A stretch of DNA of 45,626 nt. It comes from Dyella_B sp036746095 (GTDB lineage: Bacteria; Pseudomonadota; Gammaproteobacteria; Xanthomonadales; Rhodanobacteraceae). A program made the position numbers and the translations under genes. Of this stretch, positions 24,613 through 36,145 are shown in pieces. The number at the start of each line of letters is the position of its first letter. Within the stretch, counting starts at the first letter, position 1. The stretch covers positions 1 through 45,626 of the forward strand of contig NZ_DAIOEU010000037.1 in assembly GCF_036746095.1 (NCBI RefSeq). Direction: 5' to 3'. A model generated the notes under the pieces. It saw nothing but the letters and a program-made list of their open reading frames with translations. It was not told the origin of the DNA and ran no database searches.

Positions 24613-25837
24613 GTCGTCCATGCGCACCGACTATCTATCTGCCCAGGATGCTGCCGCGCGGCTCGGCGTAAACCTTGCGACGCTATACGCCTATGTCAGC
24701 CGCGGCCGCATCGATTCGCGCCCCGGACCGGATGGCCGCACGCGGGAATACAGCGCCAGCGACATCGAGCAATTGATCGAGCGCAAGCAGGCTGGACGCG
24801 GGGCGGCGCAAGGCGCCGCGCATAGTCTGGCGTGGGGATTGCCGGTGATGGAAACGCGCATCTCGTTGATTCGTCCGCGCGGGCATTACTACCGCGGCGA
24901 GTCTGCCATCGCCTTGGCGAAAAGCGGCGCCACGCTGGAGGAAACGGCACGACTGTTGTGGGATTGCGCTGATCACGATCCCTTTGCCGCCGACTCACCG
25001 CCCCGCTGGCCGGAGTCCATCACACTTCTGCTTCGCCAAGCCGATGTGCCGCCGCTGGAACGAACCATCGCTGCACTGCCGTTACTGGCTCTCGATGCCA
25101 TGCATGCGCACAGTACAAATCCGCTGCATCGCCGCCACGACGCGGCGCTGCTGTTACGAGAGACGGCGGCGTTGCTGTGTGCAACCCAACCCAGTACTCA
25201 GTCCATTCACCGCGTGATGGCCGCGCACTGGCGCAAGGAAAGCGCGGGCCTATCCGACCTGGTGCGCTGCGCCTTGGTGTTGTGTGCTGATCACGAACTC
25301 AACGCGTCTTCGTTCGCTACGCGCGTCGCCGCATCTACCGGCGCCAGTTTGCATACCGCCGTGTGCGCGGGATTGGCGACGCTATCCGGCCCTCATCACG
25401 GCGGACAGGCGGCTCGAGCGCATGCGCTGATCCAGGACATGCTGCGCGAACGCAAACCCGTCGAGCGCGTTCGCGAGCGCCTTCGCCGCGGCGAAACGCT
25501 GCCGGGCTTTGGGCATACGCTGTATCCCGAAGGCGATCCACGCGCGACGGCATTGCTCGACGCGCTGAACGCTACGCGTCCGCGTCCCGCCAAGCTGGCT
25601 GCCATCGATCGTTTGATGGATGCCGTAAAGGCGCAATGCGGCCGGCATCCGAATCTGGATTTCGCATTGGCGGCGATTGCTTCGGCATACGAATTGAATG
25701 CGGATGTTGCTTTGGCAATGTTTGCTGCCGGCCGCATGGCTGGGTGGTTGGCGCACGCGCTGGAGCAGCAGGAAAGCGGAAGCCTGATTCGGCCGCGGGC
25801 CAGTTATGTGGGGCGCATGCCGCAGCGTGAAGGGTGA
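24611..25837 (+). CDS. Citrate synthase-fold protein with N-terminal helix-turn-helix
   Basis: The product is 408 residues from the ATG at 24611 (a TTG at 24593 is also in frame). Residues about 8-58 form a MerR/excisionase-type DNA-binding domain: YLSAQDAAARLGVNLATLYAYVSRG, then an Arg/Asp-rich wing and YSASDIEQLIER. Residues about 75-405 are a small-type citrate synthase. The catalytic triad appears intact: H263 (SGPHHGGQ), H302 (GFGHTLYPEGDPR) and D350 (NLDF), with the substrate His in DHELNAS at 228. It could be an enzyme with a targeting domain or a regulator that binds citrate, methylcitrate or acyl-CoA. Its divergence from prpB and the operator over its start favour a regulatory role in propionate metabolism; that is inference. 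No PrpR-type regulator is seen in the window. Confidence 0.85.
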   Translation: MSSMRTDYLSAQDAAARLGVNLATLYAYVSRGRIDSRPGPDGRTREYSASDIEQLIERKQAGRGAAQGAAHSLAWGLPVMETRISLIRPRGHYYRGESAIALAKSGATLEETARLLWDCADHDPFAADSPPRWPESITLLLRQADVPPLERTIAALPLLALDAMHAHSTNPLHRRHDAALLLRETAALLCATQPSTQSIHRVMAAHWRKESAGLSDLVRCALVLCADHELNASSFATRVAASTGASLHTAVCAGLATLSGPHHGGQAARAHALIQDMLRERKPVERVRERLRRGETLPGFGHTLYPEGDPRATALLDALNATRPRPAKLAAIDRLMDAVKAQCGRHPNLDFALAAIASAYELNADVALAMFAAGRMAGWLAHALEQQESGSLIRPRASYVGRMPQREG

Positions 25838-25899
25838 TGGTTGTTGTGCTTTTTTGATGGCTTGCGTGAGCGGGGCTGTTTCCTTCAGAGCGCGCCTCG

Positions 25900-26394
25900 C
25901 CTTCCGCGCTCCGGGGCCAGCCTTCGGCTGTCCAAATTTGTTCCCGACAATTGTGCTCAGCCCATCCATAGGCTTCGCCCTTCCGCGCTGCGCGCTCCAG
26001 GGCCAACCTTCGGTTGTCCAAATTTGTTCCCGACAATTGTGCTCAGCCCATCCATGGGCTTCGCCCTTCCGCGCTGCGCGCTCCAGGGCCAACCTTCGGT
26101 TGTCCAAATTTGTTCCCGACAAATTTGTGTCGAACCGAAAGGTTCTCATCAGACCTCTCTCCGTCACCCATAAAAAACGCTCTTTCGGGCGCTCTTTACG
26201 CGAGTGGCGAAAGTAGAGAGAGGGGGATTGTTCGGCCCATCCATGGGCCTCACCCCTCCGCGCTACGCGCTCCGGGGCCAGCCTTCGGCTGTCCAAATTT
26301 GTTCCCGACAAATTTGTCGAACCGAAATGGTTCTCATCAGACCTCTCTCTCCGCCACCCATAAAAAAACGCCCTTGCGGGCGCTTTTTTATGGG
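25900..26394. repeat. Tandem repeats (86-bp units) next to tRNA-Ser
   Basis: The 21-mer TGTCCAAATTTGTTCCCGACA recurs at 25929, 26015, 26101 and 26290. The first three copies are spaced exactly 86 bp apart and the fourth 189 bp later. Each unit also holds CTTCCGCGCT(GCGCGCT)CC, GGCCAGCCTTCGGCTG (or the AACCTTCGGTT variant) and GCCCATCCATGGGC, all hairpin-forming. The third and fourth copies continue into CGAACCGAAA..GGTTCTCATCAGACCTCTCTCCG, CACCCATAAAAAACGC and AGAGAGAGGG. These are the terminator and the 3' end of the adjacent tRNA gene; the copy at about 26125-26225 is degenerate. No protein gene is supported in 25838-26394. Confidence 0.85.
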
Positions 26395-26395
26395 T
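26356..26395 (-). terminator. Terminator of tRNA-Ser
   Basis: The minus strand reads ACCCATAAAAAAGCGCCCGCAAGGGCGTTTTTTTATGGGT. The stem GCGCCC / GGGCG is extended by A/T pairing and is followed by a T-tract, right after the tRNA CCA end. A decayed copy lies near 26165-26200. Confidence 0.9.
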
Positions 26396-26487
26396 GGCGG
26401 AGAGAGAGGGATTCGAACCCTCGATAAGGCTTTTGACCCTATACTCCCTTAGCAGGGGAGCCCCTTCGGCCTCTCGGGCATCTCTCC
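26395..26487 (-). tRNA. tRNA-Ser (anticodon GCU)
   Basis: Ninety-three bases with encoded CCA. Acceptor GGAGAGA (26481-26487) pairs with TCTCTCC (26399-26405), with discriminator G. The anticodon loop reads CTGCTAA with GCU. A long variable arm is present, as expected for serine. The T arm is GAGGG TTCGAAT CCCTC. It decodes AGC/AGU. The order alaS, csrA, tRNA-Ser on one strand is usual in this lineage. Confidence 0.96.
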
Positions 26488-26567
26488 ATGTTTTGTCCCC
26501 GTGCGTCACATGGCTATCACGGGAGCCGGAAAGGATACCGGCCGTTGCCCGTCAGGTAAAGGGGGAA

Positions 26568-26771
26568 TCAATGTCCGCCTGACTCGCCGGTCGCGCCGCC
26601 GTTCTCGCTCTCACCTTTGATGCGCTGATAAATCTCCTCGCGATGCACGGCAACGTTTTTGGGCGCATTGATGCCAATGCGGACCTGGTTGCCTTTGACG
26701 CCAAGAACGGTGACGGTCACCTCGTCGCCGATCATTAGGGTTTCCCCGACCCTGCGGGTCAGAATCAACAT
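26568..26771 (-). CDS. csrA: Carbon storage regulator CsrA
   Basis: The product is 67 residues and begins MLILTRRVGETLMIGDEVTV, the invariant CsrA/RsmA start. Both RNA-contact regions are intact: LTRRVGE near the N-terminus and VAVHREEIYQRI at residues 41-52. A short Gly/Ser/Glu tail follows. The dimer binds GGA motifs in mRNA leaders and controls translation of carbon, motility and biofilm genes. It lies 272 bp after alaS and 80 bp before tRNA-Ser. That long leader includes the inverted repeat at 26903-26930. Confidence 0.97.
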   Translation of the reverse strand: MLILTRRVGETLMIGDEVTVTVLGVKGNQVRIGINAPKNVAVHREEIYQRIKGESENGGATGESGGH

Positions 26772-26902
26772 AGCTGTTACTCCATTTAATGCTTGTGGTC
26801 ACAGGCCGTCTGCATGTTGTTGCCTCACCCCTGAGCACATCACCACGCAGTTCTGACGTTAGCGTCCGTCAAAGGCCTTACCGCCTTCCCGGCTCTCCAA
26901 TC

Positions 26903-26930
26903 GTCGAATTGCTTCGAAAAACAATTCGAC
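26903..26930. repeat. Inverted repeat between alaS and csrA
   Basis: GTCGAATTG (26903-26911) and CAATTCGAC (26922-26930) form a perfect 9-bp inverted repeat with a ten-base spacer, about 130 bases before csrA. It could be the alaS terminator (no good T-tract) or an operator for csrA. Nothing decides between these. Confidence 0.5.
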
Positions 26931-27043
26931 ACTTAAACAGCGCCACCGCAAACAGCGACACCGATATCTGACCGATACTAGCCGAGCCCCTGCGTTGGGT
27001 GCAATCTATACAGATTCTTGACAGCAGGTCCATACGCAGCGCA

Positions 27044-29680
<2,637 letters not shown>

Positions 29681-29753
29681 GGAGTTCGAGGCACAAGACG
29701 AAAGGGCGCCACAAGGCGACGCCACCGGCCCTCAGCCGGCCCGCGCAGGGGCC

Positions 29754-30248
29754 TCAAGGGGTTTCGTCAGCAGCATCGTCCACGTCGGCGTGGGTAACAT
29801 CCCGTACTGTGGCGGCCGGGAAGCCCCGGCGCAAGAGGAACTGCGCACGGCGGGCGCGTTCGGCGGGGTCCGTAGTGCCTGTGCGGTAGCGCCGACGCAG
29901 TTGGGCGGCGGCAGATTCGTCCCAATCGACGTCCGCTGCGTCCAGCAAGCTGCGAATGCGGGCATCCGACAAGCCGTGGCTCTTCAGCTCCGCACGCAGG
30001 CGCATGGGGCCATAGCCCTGGGCGGAACGATTGCGGATCAAGGCTTCGGCGAAGCGGTCGTCGTCTTGATAATGCTGCTCGCCCAGGCGATCAATCGCTT
30101 CGCTGGATTCGTCGCGGGCGTAGCCGCTGCGATCCAGTTTCTGGCGCAGTTCCTTGCGGGAGTGATCACGGCGCGCAAGCAAGCCCAGCGCCTTGTTGTA
30201 GGCGCTGGCTTTGGGTTTGGCATTGGGATCGTCGTCGCGTTTCTTCAT
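29754..30248 (-). CDS. recX: Regulatory protein RecX
   Basis: The product is 164 residues, composed of three-helix RecX repeats: YNKALGLLARRDHSRKELRQKL, then RFAEALIRNRSAQGYGPMRLRAEL, then RRAQFLLRRGFP near the end. A charged N-terminal tail (KKRDDDPNAKPK) precedes them. RecX binds the RecA filament and limits its growth and activity. Here it is separated from recA by a short-chain dehydrogenase gene, an unusual insertion in a normally adjacent pair. Confidence 0.94.
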   Translation of the reverse strand: MKKRDDDPNAKPKASAYNKALGLLARRDHSRKELRQKLDRSGYARDESSEAIDRLGEQHYQDDDRFAEALIRNRSAQGYGPMRLRAELKSHGLSDARIRSLLDAADVDWDESAAAQLRRRYRTGTTDPAERARRAQFLLRRGFPAATVRDVTHADVDDAADETP

Positions 30249-30301
30249 GACTGCGCGAGCTCCCCTCCTTCTCCATCAGGGAGCAGGTGGGAAAAGCGGC
30301 A

Positions 30302-30931
30302 TCAAAACACCTTGTACACCTGCCCCGTCTGCGCCCCTTCCACGCTGCGCGCAAACGCCAGCGCTGCACGCGCCGCGCTGACCGGCTCAAACCCGCGAAA
30401 GAACGGTGCATACGCCGGCATCGCCTCGATCAGCACATTCGGGCTCACCACATTGATGCGCAAGCCGCGTGGCAACTCGATTGCCGCCGCACGCACGAAC
30501 GCTTCCACCGCACCGTTTACCAGGCTCGCAGAACTGCCCGCCACGATCGGCTGCTCGGACAAAATGCCAGTGGTCAGCGTGATCGAACCACCATCGCGCA
30601 AATGGTCACGCGCCGCGAGGGCCAGGTTCACCTGTCCCATCAGCTTGTCGGCAATGCCTAGCGTGTGTAGCGATTCGCCATAAGCCGCTGGCTTGAAATC
30701 CGCCAGCGGCGCGAACGTGACCTTGCCCGCGGCACTGATCACCGCGTCCAGCTCGCCCGCTTGCCGAAGGGCGTGGTGAATGCTGGCGACGTCGGTCAGA
30801 TCGATGCGAAGGCTGCCGGAGTTGCGTCCGGCAGCCACCACTTCGTGGCGTGATGCGAGTTCCGCCTCTACCGCACGTCCTAATGTGCCCGAGGCGCCGA
30901 CGAGCAAAATCCTTAGCCGTCGCTCAGCCAT
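30302..30931 (-). CDS. Short-chain dehydrogenase/reductase
   Basis: The product is 209 residues from the ATG at 30931. The nucleotide-binding motif VGASGTLGRAVEAEL lies at residues 11-25. IDLTD, and then SAAGKVTF in the place of NNAG, follow. The active-site region deviates from the classical Ser..YxxxK: it reads TLTTGILSEQP and SSASLVNGAVEAFVRAA, with no Tyr in the Y-x-x-x-K position. It is therefore an atypical SDR whose catalysis is uncertain. It sits two bases beyond the recA stop, so it is co-transcribed with recA, and 53 bp before recX. The substrate is unknown. Confidence 0.85.
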   Translation of the reverse strand: MAERRLRILLVGASGTLGRAVEAELASRHEVVAAGRNSGSLRIDLTDVASIHHALRQAGELDAVISAAGKVTFAPLADFKPAAYGESLHTLGIADKLMGQVNLALAARDHLRDGGSITLTTGILSEQPIVAGSSASLVNGAVEAFVRAAAIELPRGLRINVVSPNVLIEAMPAYAPFFRGFEPVSAARAALAFARSVEGAQTGQVYKVF

Positions 30932-30933
30932 CG

Positions 30934-31968
<1,035 letters not shown>

Positions 31969-32049
31969 CGTCTTGATTCCGCTGTTCAAAGTGGTCGTGG
32001 CGAGCATGATGCCGCGTGGTCGTCTCACGGGCTGGGATGCAGGAAGGAT

Positions 32050-32095
32050 GCTCTAACCCATTCTGCCCAGGCGTCTACGCAGAATGGGTTAGAGC
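32050..32095. repeat. Perfect 17-bp inverted repeat upstream of recA
   Basis: GCTCTAACCCATTCTGC (32050-32066) pairs perfectly with 32079-32095 across a 12-base loop. It lies between pncC and recA, about 80 bases before the recA ATG. On the minus strand a TTGACC element (about 32118-32123) lies just upstream and could be a -35 box, so the hairpin may fall in the recA leader. It has no T-tract and does not match a LexA box I recognise. Confidence 0.7.
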
Positions 32096-32147
32096 GTTCT
32101 TGAGTATCCCACATCGGTCAAGCGCCGGACCGCTGGTTAATTTCTGC

Positions 32148-32657
32148 TCAATCCGTAAGTATCGCCAGCACGCCTTCGAGAGCCGCCGCCACGGTCTGCC
32201 GCCGTATGGCCTCGCGATCACCTGCGAAATGAAAGCGTTGGGCATGTGCTGCACCGCCGCGTTGCTGCCAGCCTATCCACACCGTGCCGACCGGTTTCTC
32301 CGGCGTACCGCCAGCAGGTCCGGCAATGCCCGTAACCGCCACCGCCACGGCGGCATGCAAGCGCTCCAGCGCACCAGACACCATTTCCAGCACCGTCGCC
32401 TCGCTCACCGCACCGGTACGCTCGAGCGTTTCCCGCTTGACGCCCAGCAGCGACATCTTGGCTTCGTTGCTATAGCTGACCACGCCGGCCTCGAACCAGG
32501 CGGAGCTGCCGGACAGATCGGTGAGCGCCTTGGCGATCCAGCCGCCAGTGCAGGATTCGGCGGAGGCCAGCATCCGTTTGTGTTGCTGCATGGCGCCGGC
32601 GATGTACGTGGCCAGCATTGCCAGATCGGCGTCAGTAGGAACAGATGACGACTCCAT
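32148..32657 (-). CDS. pncC: Nicotinamide-nucleotide amidohydrolase PncC (CinA C-terminal domain)
   Basis: The product is 169 residues; the ATG at 32657 is supported by GCGGAG nine bases upstream. Signature segments are LASAESCTGGWIAKALTDLSGSSAWFEAGVVSYSNEAK and AVTGIAGPAGGTPEKPVGTVWIG. This is the stand-alone CinA C-terminal domain, which deamidates NMN to nicotinate mononucleotide in pyridine nucleotide recycling. It is divergent from mutS and upstream of recA on the same strand. cinA-recA linkage is known in several bacteria. Confidence 0.93.
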   Translation of the reverse strand: MESSSVPTDADLAMLATYIAGAMQQHKRMLASAESCTGGWIAKALTDLSGSSAWFEAGVVSYSNEAKMSLLGVKRETLERTGAVSEATVLEMVSGALERLHAAVAVAVTGIAGPAGGTPEKPVGTVWIGWQQRGGAAHAQRFHFAGDREAIRRQTVAAALEGVLAILTD

Positions 32658-32725
32658 GCGAAACTCCGCGTCTTGCAAACGCCCTGTTGTACTCGCCTAG
32701 CCCTACGACGCCAAGACTTGACCGC

Positions 32726-35302
32726 ATGAATCAGGACGAACTTTCGCTGCACACCCCGCTGATGCGCCAGTACCTCGCAGCCAAGGCAGCGCATCCGGAT
32801 GTGCTGCTGTTCTTCCGCATGGGCGATTTCTACGAGCTGTTCTACGAGGACGCGCGCAAGGCTGCGCGTCTGCTGGATATCACGCTCACGCAGCGTGGGC
32901 AATCGGCGGGGCAGCCGATTCCGATGGCAGGCGTGCCGTATCACGCGGTTGAAAATTATCTGGCCAAGCTGGTGCGGTTGGGCGAATCCGTAGCGATCTG
33001 CGAGCAGATCGGCGATCCGGCACTCGCGAAGGGCCCGGTGGAGCGCAAGGTGGTGCGCATCGTCACGCCAGGCACGGTGACGGATGCGGCGCTGCTGGAA
33101 GAGCGGCGCGACAATCTGCTGCTGGCGATCGCGGCAGGCCCGCATGGCAGTTACGGCCTCGCATGGGTCGATCTTGCCAGCGGCCGTTTCCTGCTCAGCG
33201 AGGTGTCGAACGCCGAAGCGCTCGCCGCGGAATTGGCGCGGCTGCAACCGGCCGAAACGCTGGTCGGTGAAGATGTGGCGTGGCCGAAGCTGGTCAGCGC
33301 CCTGCCCGGCTTGCGCAAGCGGCCGCCGTGGCATTTCGATGGCGAAGCATCGCGGCGGGAACTCAACCGCTTCTTCGGCACGCGGGATCTCGGTGGCTTC
33401 GGTGTCGACAACTTGCCGATGGCGATCGCTGCGGCGGGCTGCTTGCTCGGCTACGTGGAAGAAACACAAAAGAGCGCACTGCCGCATCTTTCCGGGATGG
33501 CCGTCGAAAGTGCCAGCGAAACGATTGCACTCGATGCCGCCACACGCCGCAATCTGGAATTGGATACGCATCCGAGCGGGCGCATCGAACACAGCCTGCT
33601 CGGTGTGCTCGACGAAACGGTAACGCCGATGGGCGCGCGCTTGATGCGCCGCTGGCTCAATCGCCCGTTGCGTTCGCGCGATGTGCTTCGTCGTCGACAT
33701 CAGGCGATAGGTGCCCTGATCGAAACACATCGCCACGAAGGGCTGCGCGATCAACTGCAAGGCATCGGCGATCTCGAGCGCATTCTCGCGCGGGTTGCTT
33801 TGCGTTCGGCGCGTCCACGCGATCTTTCTACGCTGCGCGATGGCTTGTCCGCCGCCCCCGCATTGCGTGCATCGATCGCCAGCGTGGACAGCCCGCTGCT
33901 GCACAGCTTGGTCGAAGGCATCGGCGATCATGCCGCTACGGCTGAACTCCTCCAGCGCGCCATCGTCGAGCAACCACCCGTGCTGCTGCGCGACGGCGGC
34001 GTCGTCGGGGATGGTTATGACGCCGAGTTGGATGAACTGCGCCGCCTCGCCACGCACGCCGACCAATACCTGGTGGAACTTGAAGAGCGTGAAAAAGCCG
34101 CCAGCGGCATTCCCACGCTGAAGGTCGGCTACAACCGCGTACACGGTTACTACATCGAAATCAGCAAAGCCCAGTCGGACAAGGCACCTACGCATTACAC
34201 GCGCCGGCAAACCACCAAGAACGCCGAACGCTACATCACGGAAGAACTCAAAACCTTCGAAGACAAAGTGCTCTCCGCCAAGGAACGTTCGCTGATGCGC
34301 GAACGTGCGCTGTATGAAGCGCTGCTCGACACGCTCACCGAGCAACTCGAGCCGCTCAAGCACGCCGCCGCCTCCATGGCCGAACTCGACGTGCTGTGCA
34401 CCTTGGCCGAGCGTGCCGAAGCGTTGGACTGGAGCGCACCGGAACTCACCGATGAACCTGGCCTGCTGATCGAGCGCGGCCGTCATCCGGTGGTGGAAAA
34501 AGTACGCGACGAGCCGTTCGAGCCGAACGATCTGGTGCTGGATGACCACCGCCGCATGCTGGTGATCACCGGCCCGAACATGGGCGGTAAATCCACCTAC
34601 ATGCGCCAGAACGCATTGATCGTGCTGCTGGCGCATATCGGCAGCTATGTTCCCGCGTCGCGCGCGGTGATCGGCCCGATCGATCGCATCTTCACCCGCA
34701 TCGGCGCCGGCGACGATCTTTCACGCGGCCAATCCACCTTCATGGTGGAAATGAGCGAAACGGCGAACATCCTGCACAACGCCACGCCGCAAAGCCTGGT
34801 GCTGATGGACGAAGTGGGCCGGGGCACCAGTACGTACGATGGCCTGGCGCTTGCACGCGCTGCTGCCGTGCATCTGGCTGCCAGCAGCAAAGCCTACACG
34901 CTGTTTGCCACGCATTACTTCGAATTGACCGAGCTTGCGATCGAATATCCCAGCATCGCCAATGTGCACCTCGATGCTGTCGAATACGGCGACCAACTGG
35001 TCTTCATGCATGCCGTGAAAGAGGGCCCCGCCAATCGTAGTTTCGGTTTGCAAGTCGCAGCCCTGGCCGGCCTGCCTAAATCGGTGATCGCCGATGCACG
35101 CAAGACGCTGGCGCAGCTGGAAAACGGCATGCACGGCCCTGCCGCGAAGCCGTCACTGCAACACGAACCGTCGCCACAACTGGGGCTGTTTGCACCGCCC
35201 GAGCCTTCCGCCGCCGAACGCGCCCTCAAGGACGTTGATCCGGACGTACTAACGCCGCGCGAAGCGTTGGACGTTCTGTATCGGCTAAAAGCCTTGGCCT
35301 GA
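32726..35302 (+). CDS. mutS: DNA mismatch repair protein MutS
   Basis: The product is 858 residues from the ATG at 32726. The mismatch-recognition Phe-x-Glu is present in FFRMGDFYELFYEDA. Connector, lever and clamp domains follow. The ATPase has Walker A GPNMGGKSTYMRQ starting at about residue 616, Walker B LVLMDEVGRGTSTYDGL, and the signature ATHYFELTEL. The C-terminal dimerisation segment is short (TPREALDVLYRLK). It binds base mismatches and recruits MutL. The gene is divergent from pncC by 68 bp. Confidence 0.98.
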   Translation: MNQDELSLHTPLMRQYLAAKAAHPDVLLFFRMGDFYELFYEDARKAARLLDITLTQRGQSAGQPIPMAGVPYHAVENYLAKLVRLGESVAICEQIGDPALAKGPVERKVVRIVTPGTVTDAALLEERRDNLLLAIAAGPHGSYGLAWVDLASGRFLLSEVSNAEALAAELARLQPAETLVGEDVAWPKLVSALPGLRKRPPWHFDGEASRRELNRFFGTRDLGGFGVDNLPMAIAAAGCLLGYVEETQKSALPHLSGMAVESASETIALDAATRRNLELDTHPSGRIEHSLLGVLDETVTPMGARLMRRWLNRPLRSRDVLRRRHQAIGALIETHRHEGLRDQLQGIGDLERILARVALRSARPRDLSTLRDGLSAAPALRASIASVDSPLLHSLVEGIGDHAATAELLQRAIVEQPPVLLRDGGVVGDGYDAELDELRRLATHADQYLVELEEREKAASGIPTLKVGYNRVHGYYIEISKAQSDKAPTHYTRRQTTKNAERYITEELKTFEDKVLSAKERSLMRERALYEALLDTLTEQLEPLKHAAASMAELDVLCTLAERAEALDWSAPELTDEPGLLIERGRHPVVEKVRDEPFEPNDLVLDDHRRMLVITGPNMGGKSTYMRQNALIVLLAHIGSYVPASRAVIGPIDRIFTRIGAGDDLSRGQSTFMVEMSETANILHNATPQSLVLMDEVGRGTSTYDGLALARAAAVHLAASSKAYTLFATHYFELTELAIEYPSIANVHLDAVEYGDQLVFMHAVKEGPANRSFGLQVAALAGLPKSVIADARKTLAQLENGMHGPAAKPSLQHEPSPQLGLFAPPEPSAAERALKDVDPDVLTPREALDVLYRLKALA

Positions 35303-35305
35303 ACG

Positions 35306-35336
35306 AACCGCGCCGCGGACTCTTTGCGGCGCGGTT
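35306..35336. terminator. Hairpin between convergent mutS and GST genes
   Basis: AACCGCGCCGC (35306-35316) pairs with GCGGCGCGGTT (35326-35336) around a nine-base loop, starting three bases after the mutS stop. The T-tract is minimal. Confidence 0.6.
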
Positions 35337-35378
35337 GCGGATGCAGGCTTCATCAGACTGCCTTCTACTGCGTAGCAC

Positions 35379-36008
35379 TCAGGCTGCGGCGGGAAGCGGC
35401 GCCGGAAAGGGTTCACGCCACGCTGGCAAAGCCATCAACTGGTTGTGCCAGCGCATGACGTTGGCAAACTCATCCACCGGCAGGCGGGCTTCCTTGGCCC
35501 ATGGCAGCAAGACGCCCACGCCAAAGTCAGCGATGCTCAGCTTCTCGCCGACCAGATACTCGTGCTGTGCCAGATGCGCGTCGAGTACGCTGGCAAAACG
35601 CTTATAGAAGTTGGTGGCTTCCTCCACAGCGGCAGCATTCACTTCCCCCAGACCCAGGAATGGCTTGATGTGGTGCTCGAAATACAACGTACCGCCATGG
35701 CGAGAAAAATGACTGATATCCCACGACAGCCAGCGCAGCACTTCTACTTGGCGAGTGGCCTCGGAGGGCCATAAATCGGAGCCAGCCTTCACTGCCAGAT
35801 GAGCCATGATGGCTGTGCTCTCCCACAGTTGCAGGCCGCCATCGATCAGCAGCGGCACCTTGCCGTTAGGATTCAGCGCAAGGAATTCGGGCTTGCGGTG
35901 CTCGCCTTTGCCTAGATCTACCCGCACATACTCGACTGGCGAACCTAGATATTTCGCCACAGCGCACGCCTTACGCGGATTCATCGTCTCTGCGTAGTAC
36001 AGCTTCAT
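35379..36008 (-). CDS. Glutathione S-transferase family protein
   Basis: The product is 209 residues from the ATG at 36008. The N-terminal thioredoxin fold reads MKLYYAETMNPRKACAVAKY, with the glutathione-binding NPNGKVPLLID and WESTAIM (the Glu-Ser pair). The helical domain contains LSIADFGVGVLLPWA. It differs from the GST at 15945: no Cys occurs at residue 10, suggesting a different class. It is divergent from a TetR-type gene with an operator-like palindrome between, so substrate- or drug-induced expression is likely. The substrate is unknown. Confidence 0.88.
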   Translation of the reverse strand: MKLYYAETMNPRKACAVAKYLGSPVEYVRVDLGKGEHRKPEFLALNPNGKVPLLIDGGLQLWESTAIMAHLAVKAGSDLWPSEATRQVEVLRWLSWDISHFSRHGGTLYFEHHIKPFLGLGEVNAAAVEEATNFYKRFASVLDAHLAQHEYLVGEKLSIADFGVGVLLPWAKEARLPVDEFANVMRWHNQLMALPAWREPFPAPLPAAA

Positions 36009-36078
36009 GGTCATGACCTCACTCTGCTCGGTTGGAGGCGGGTAACCGCCAGGCATCCACAGTTTGTCAGTGCCTTAC

Positions 36079-36096
36079 ATATGTTCAAGAACATAT
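36079..36096. promoter_or_regulatory. TetR-type operator candidate
   Basis: ATATGTTC AA GAACATAT is a perfect 8-bp inverted repeat with a two-base centre, lying between the divergent GST and TetR genes. It is the size and symmetry expected for a TetR-family dimer. Confidence 0.72.
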
Positions 36097-36145
36097 TTTG
36101 CTTTCGCAGTAGGCTTTGGCCGCCTCAACCACCCTGCCCGCCCCC

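Noticed and set aside
25900..26310. Regularly spaced repeats resembling a CRISPR array
   Set aside because: The whole 86-bp unit is repeated, with no unique spacers, and no cas genes are present.
25382..26509. A 375-codon minus-strand open frame with repeated protein segments
   Set aside because: It runs antisense through the HTH-citrate synthase gene and its repeats come from the 86-bp DNA repeats and the tRNA gene; it has no ribosome site or family similarity.
32050..32095. Hairpin upstream of recA as a LexA box
   Set aside because: The sequence does not resemble the E. coli CTGT-N8-ACAG box or the Xanthomonas TTAGTAGTAATACTACTAA type; it is reported only as an unexplained hairpin.
32405..34636. 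A 743-codon minus-strand open frame
   Set aside because: It is the antisense shadow of mutS, a common effect in high-GC DNA.
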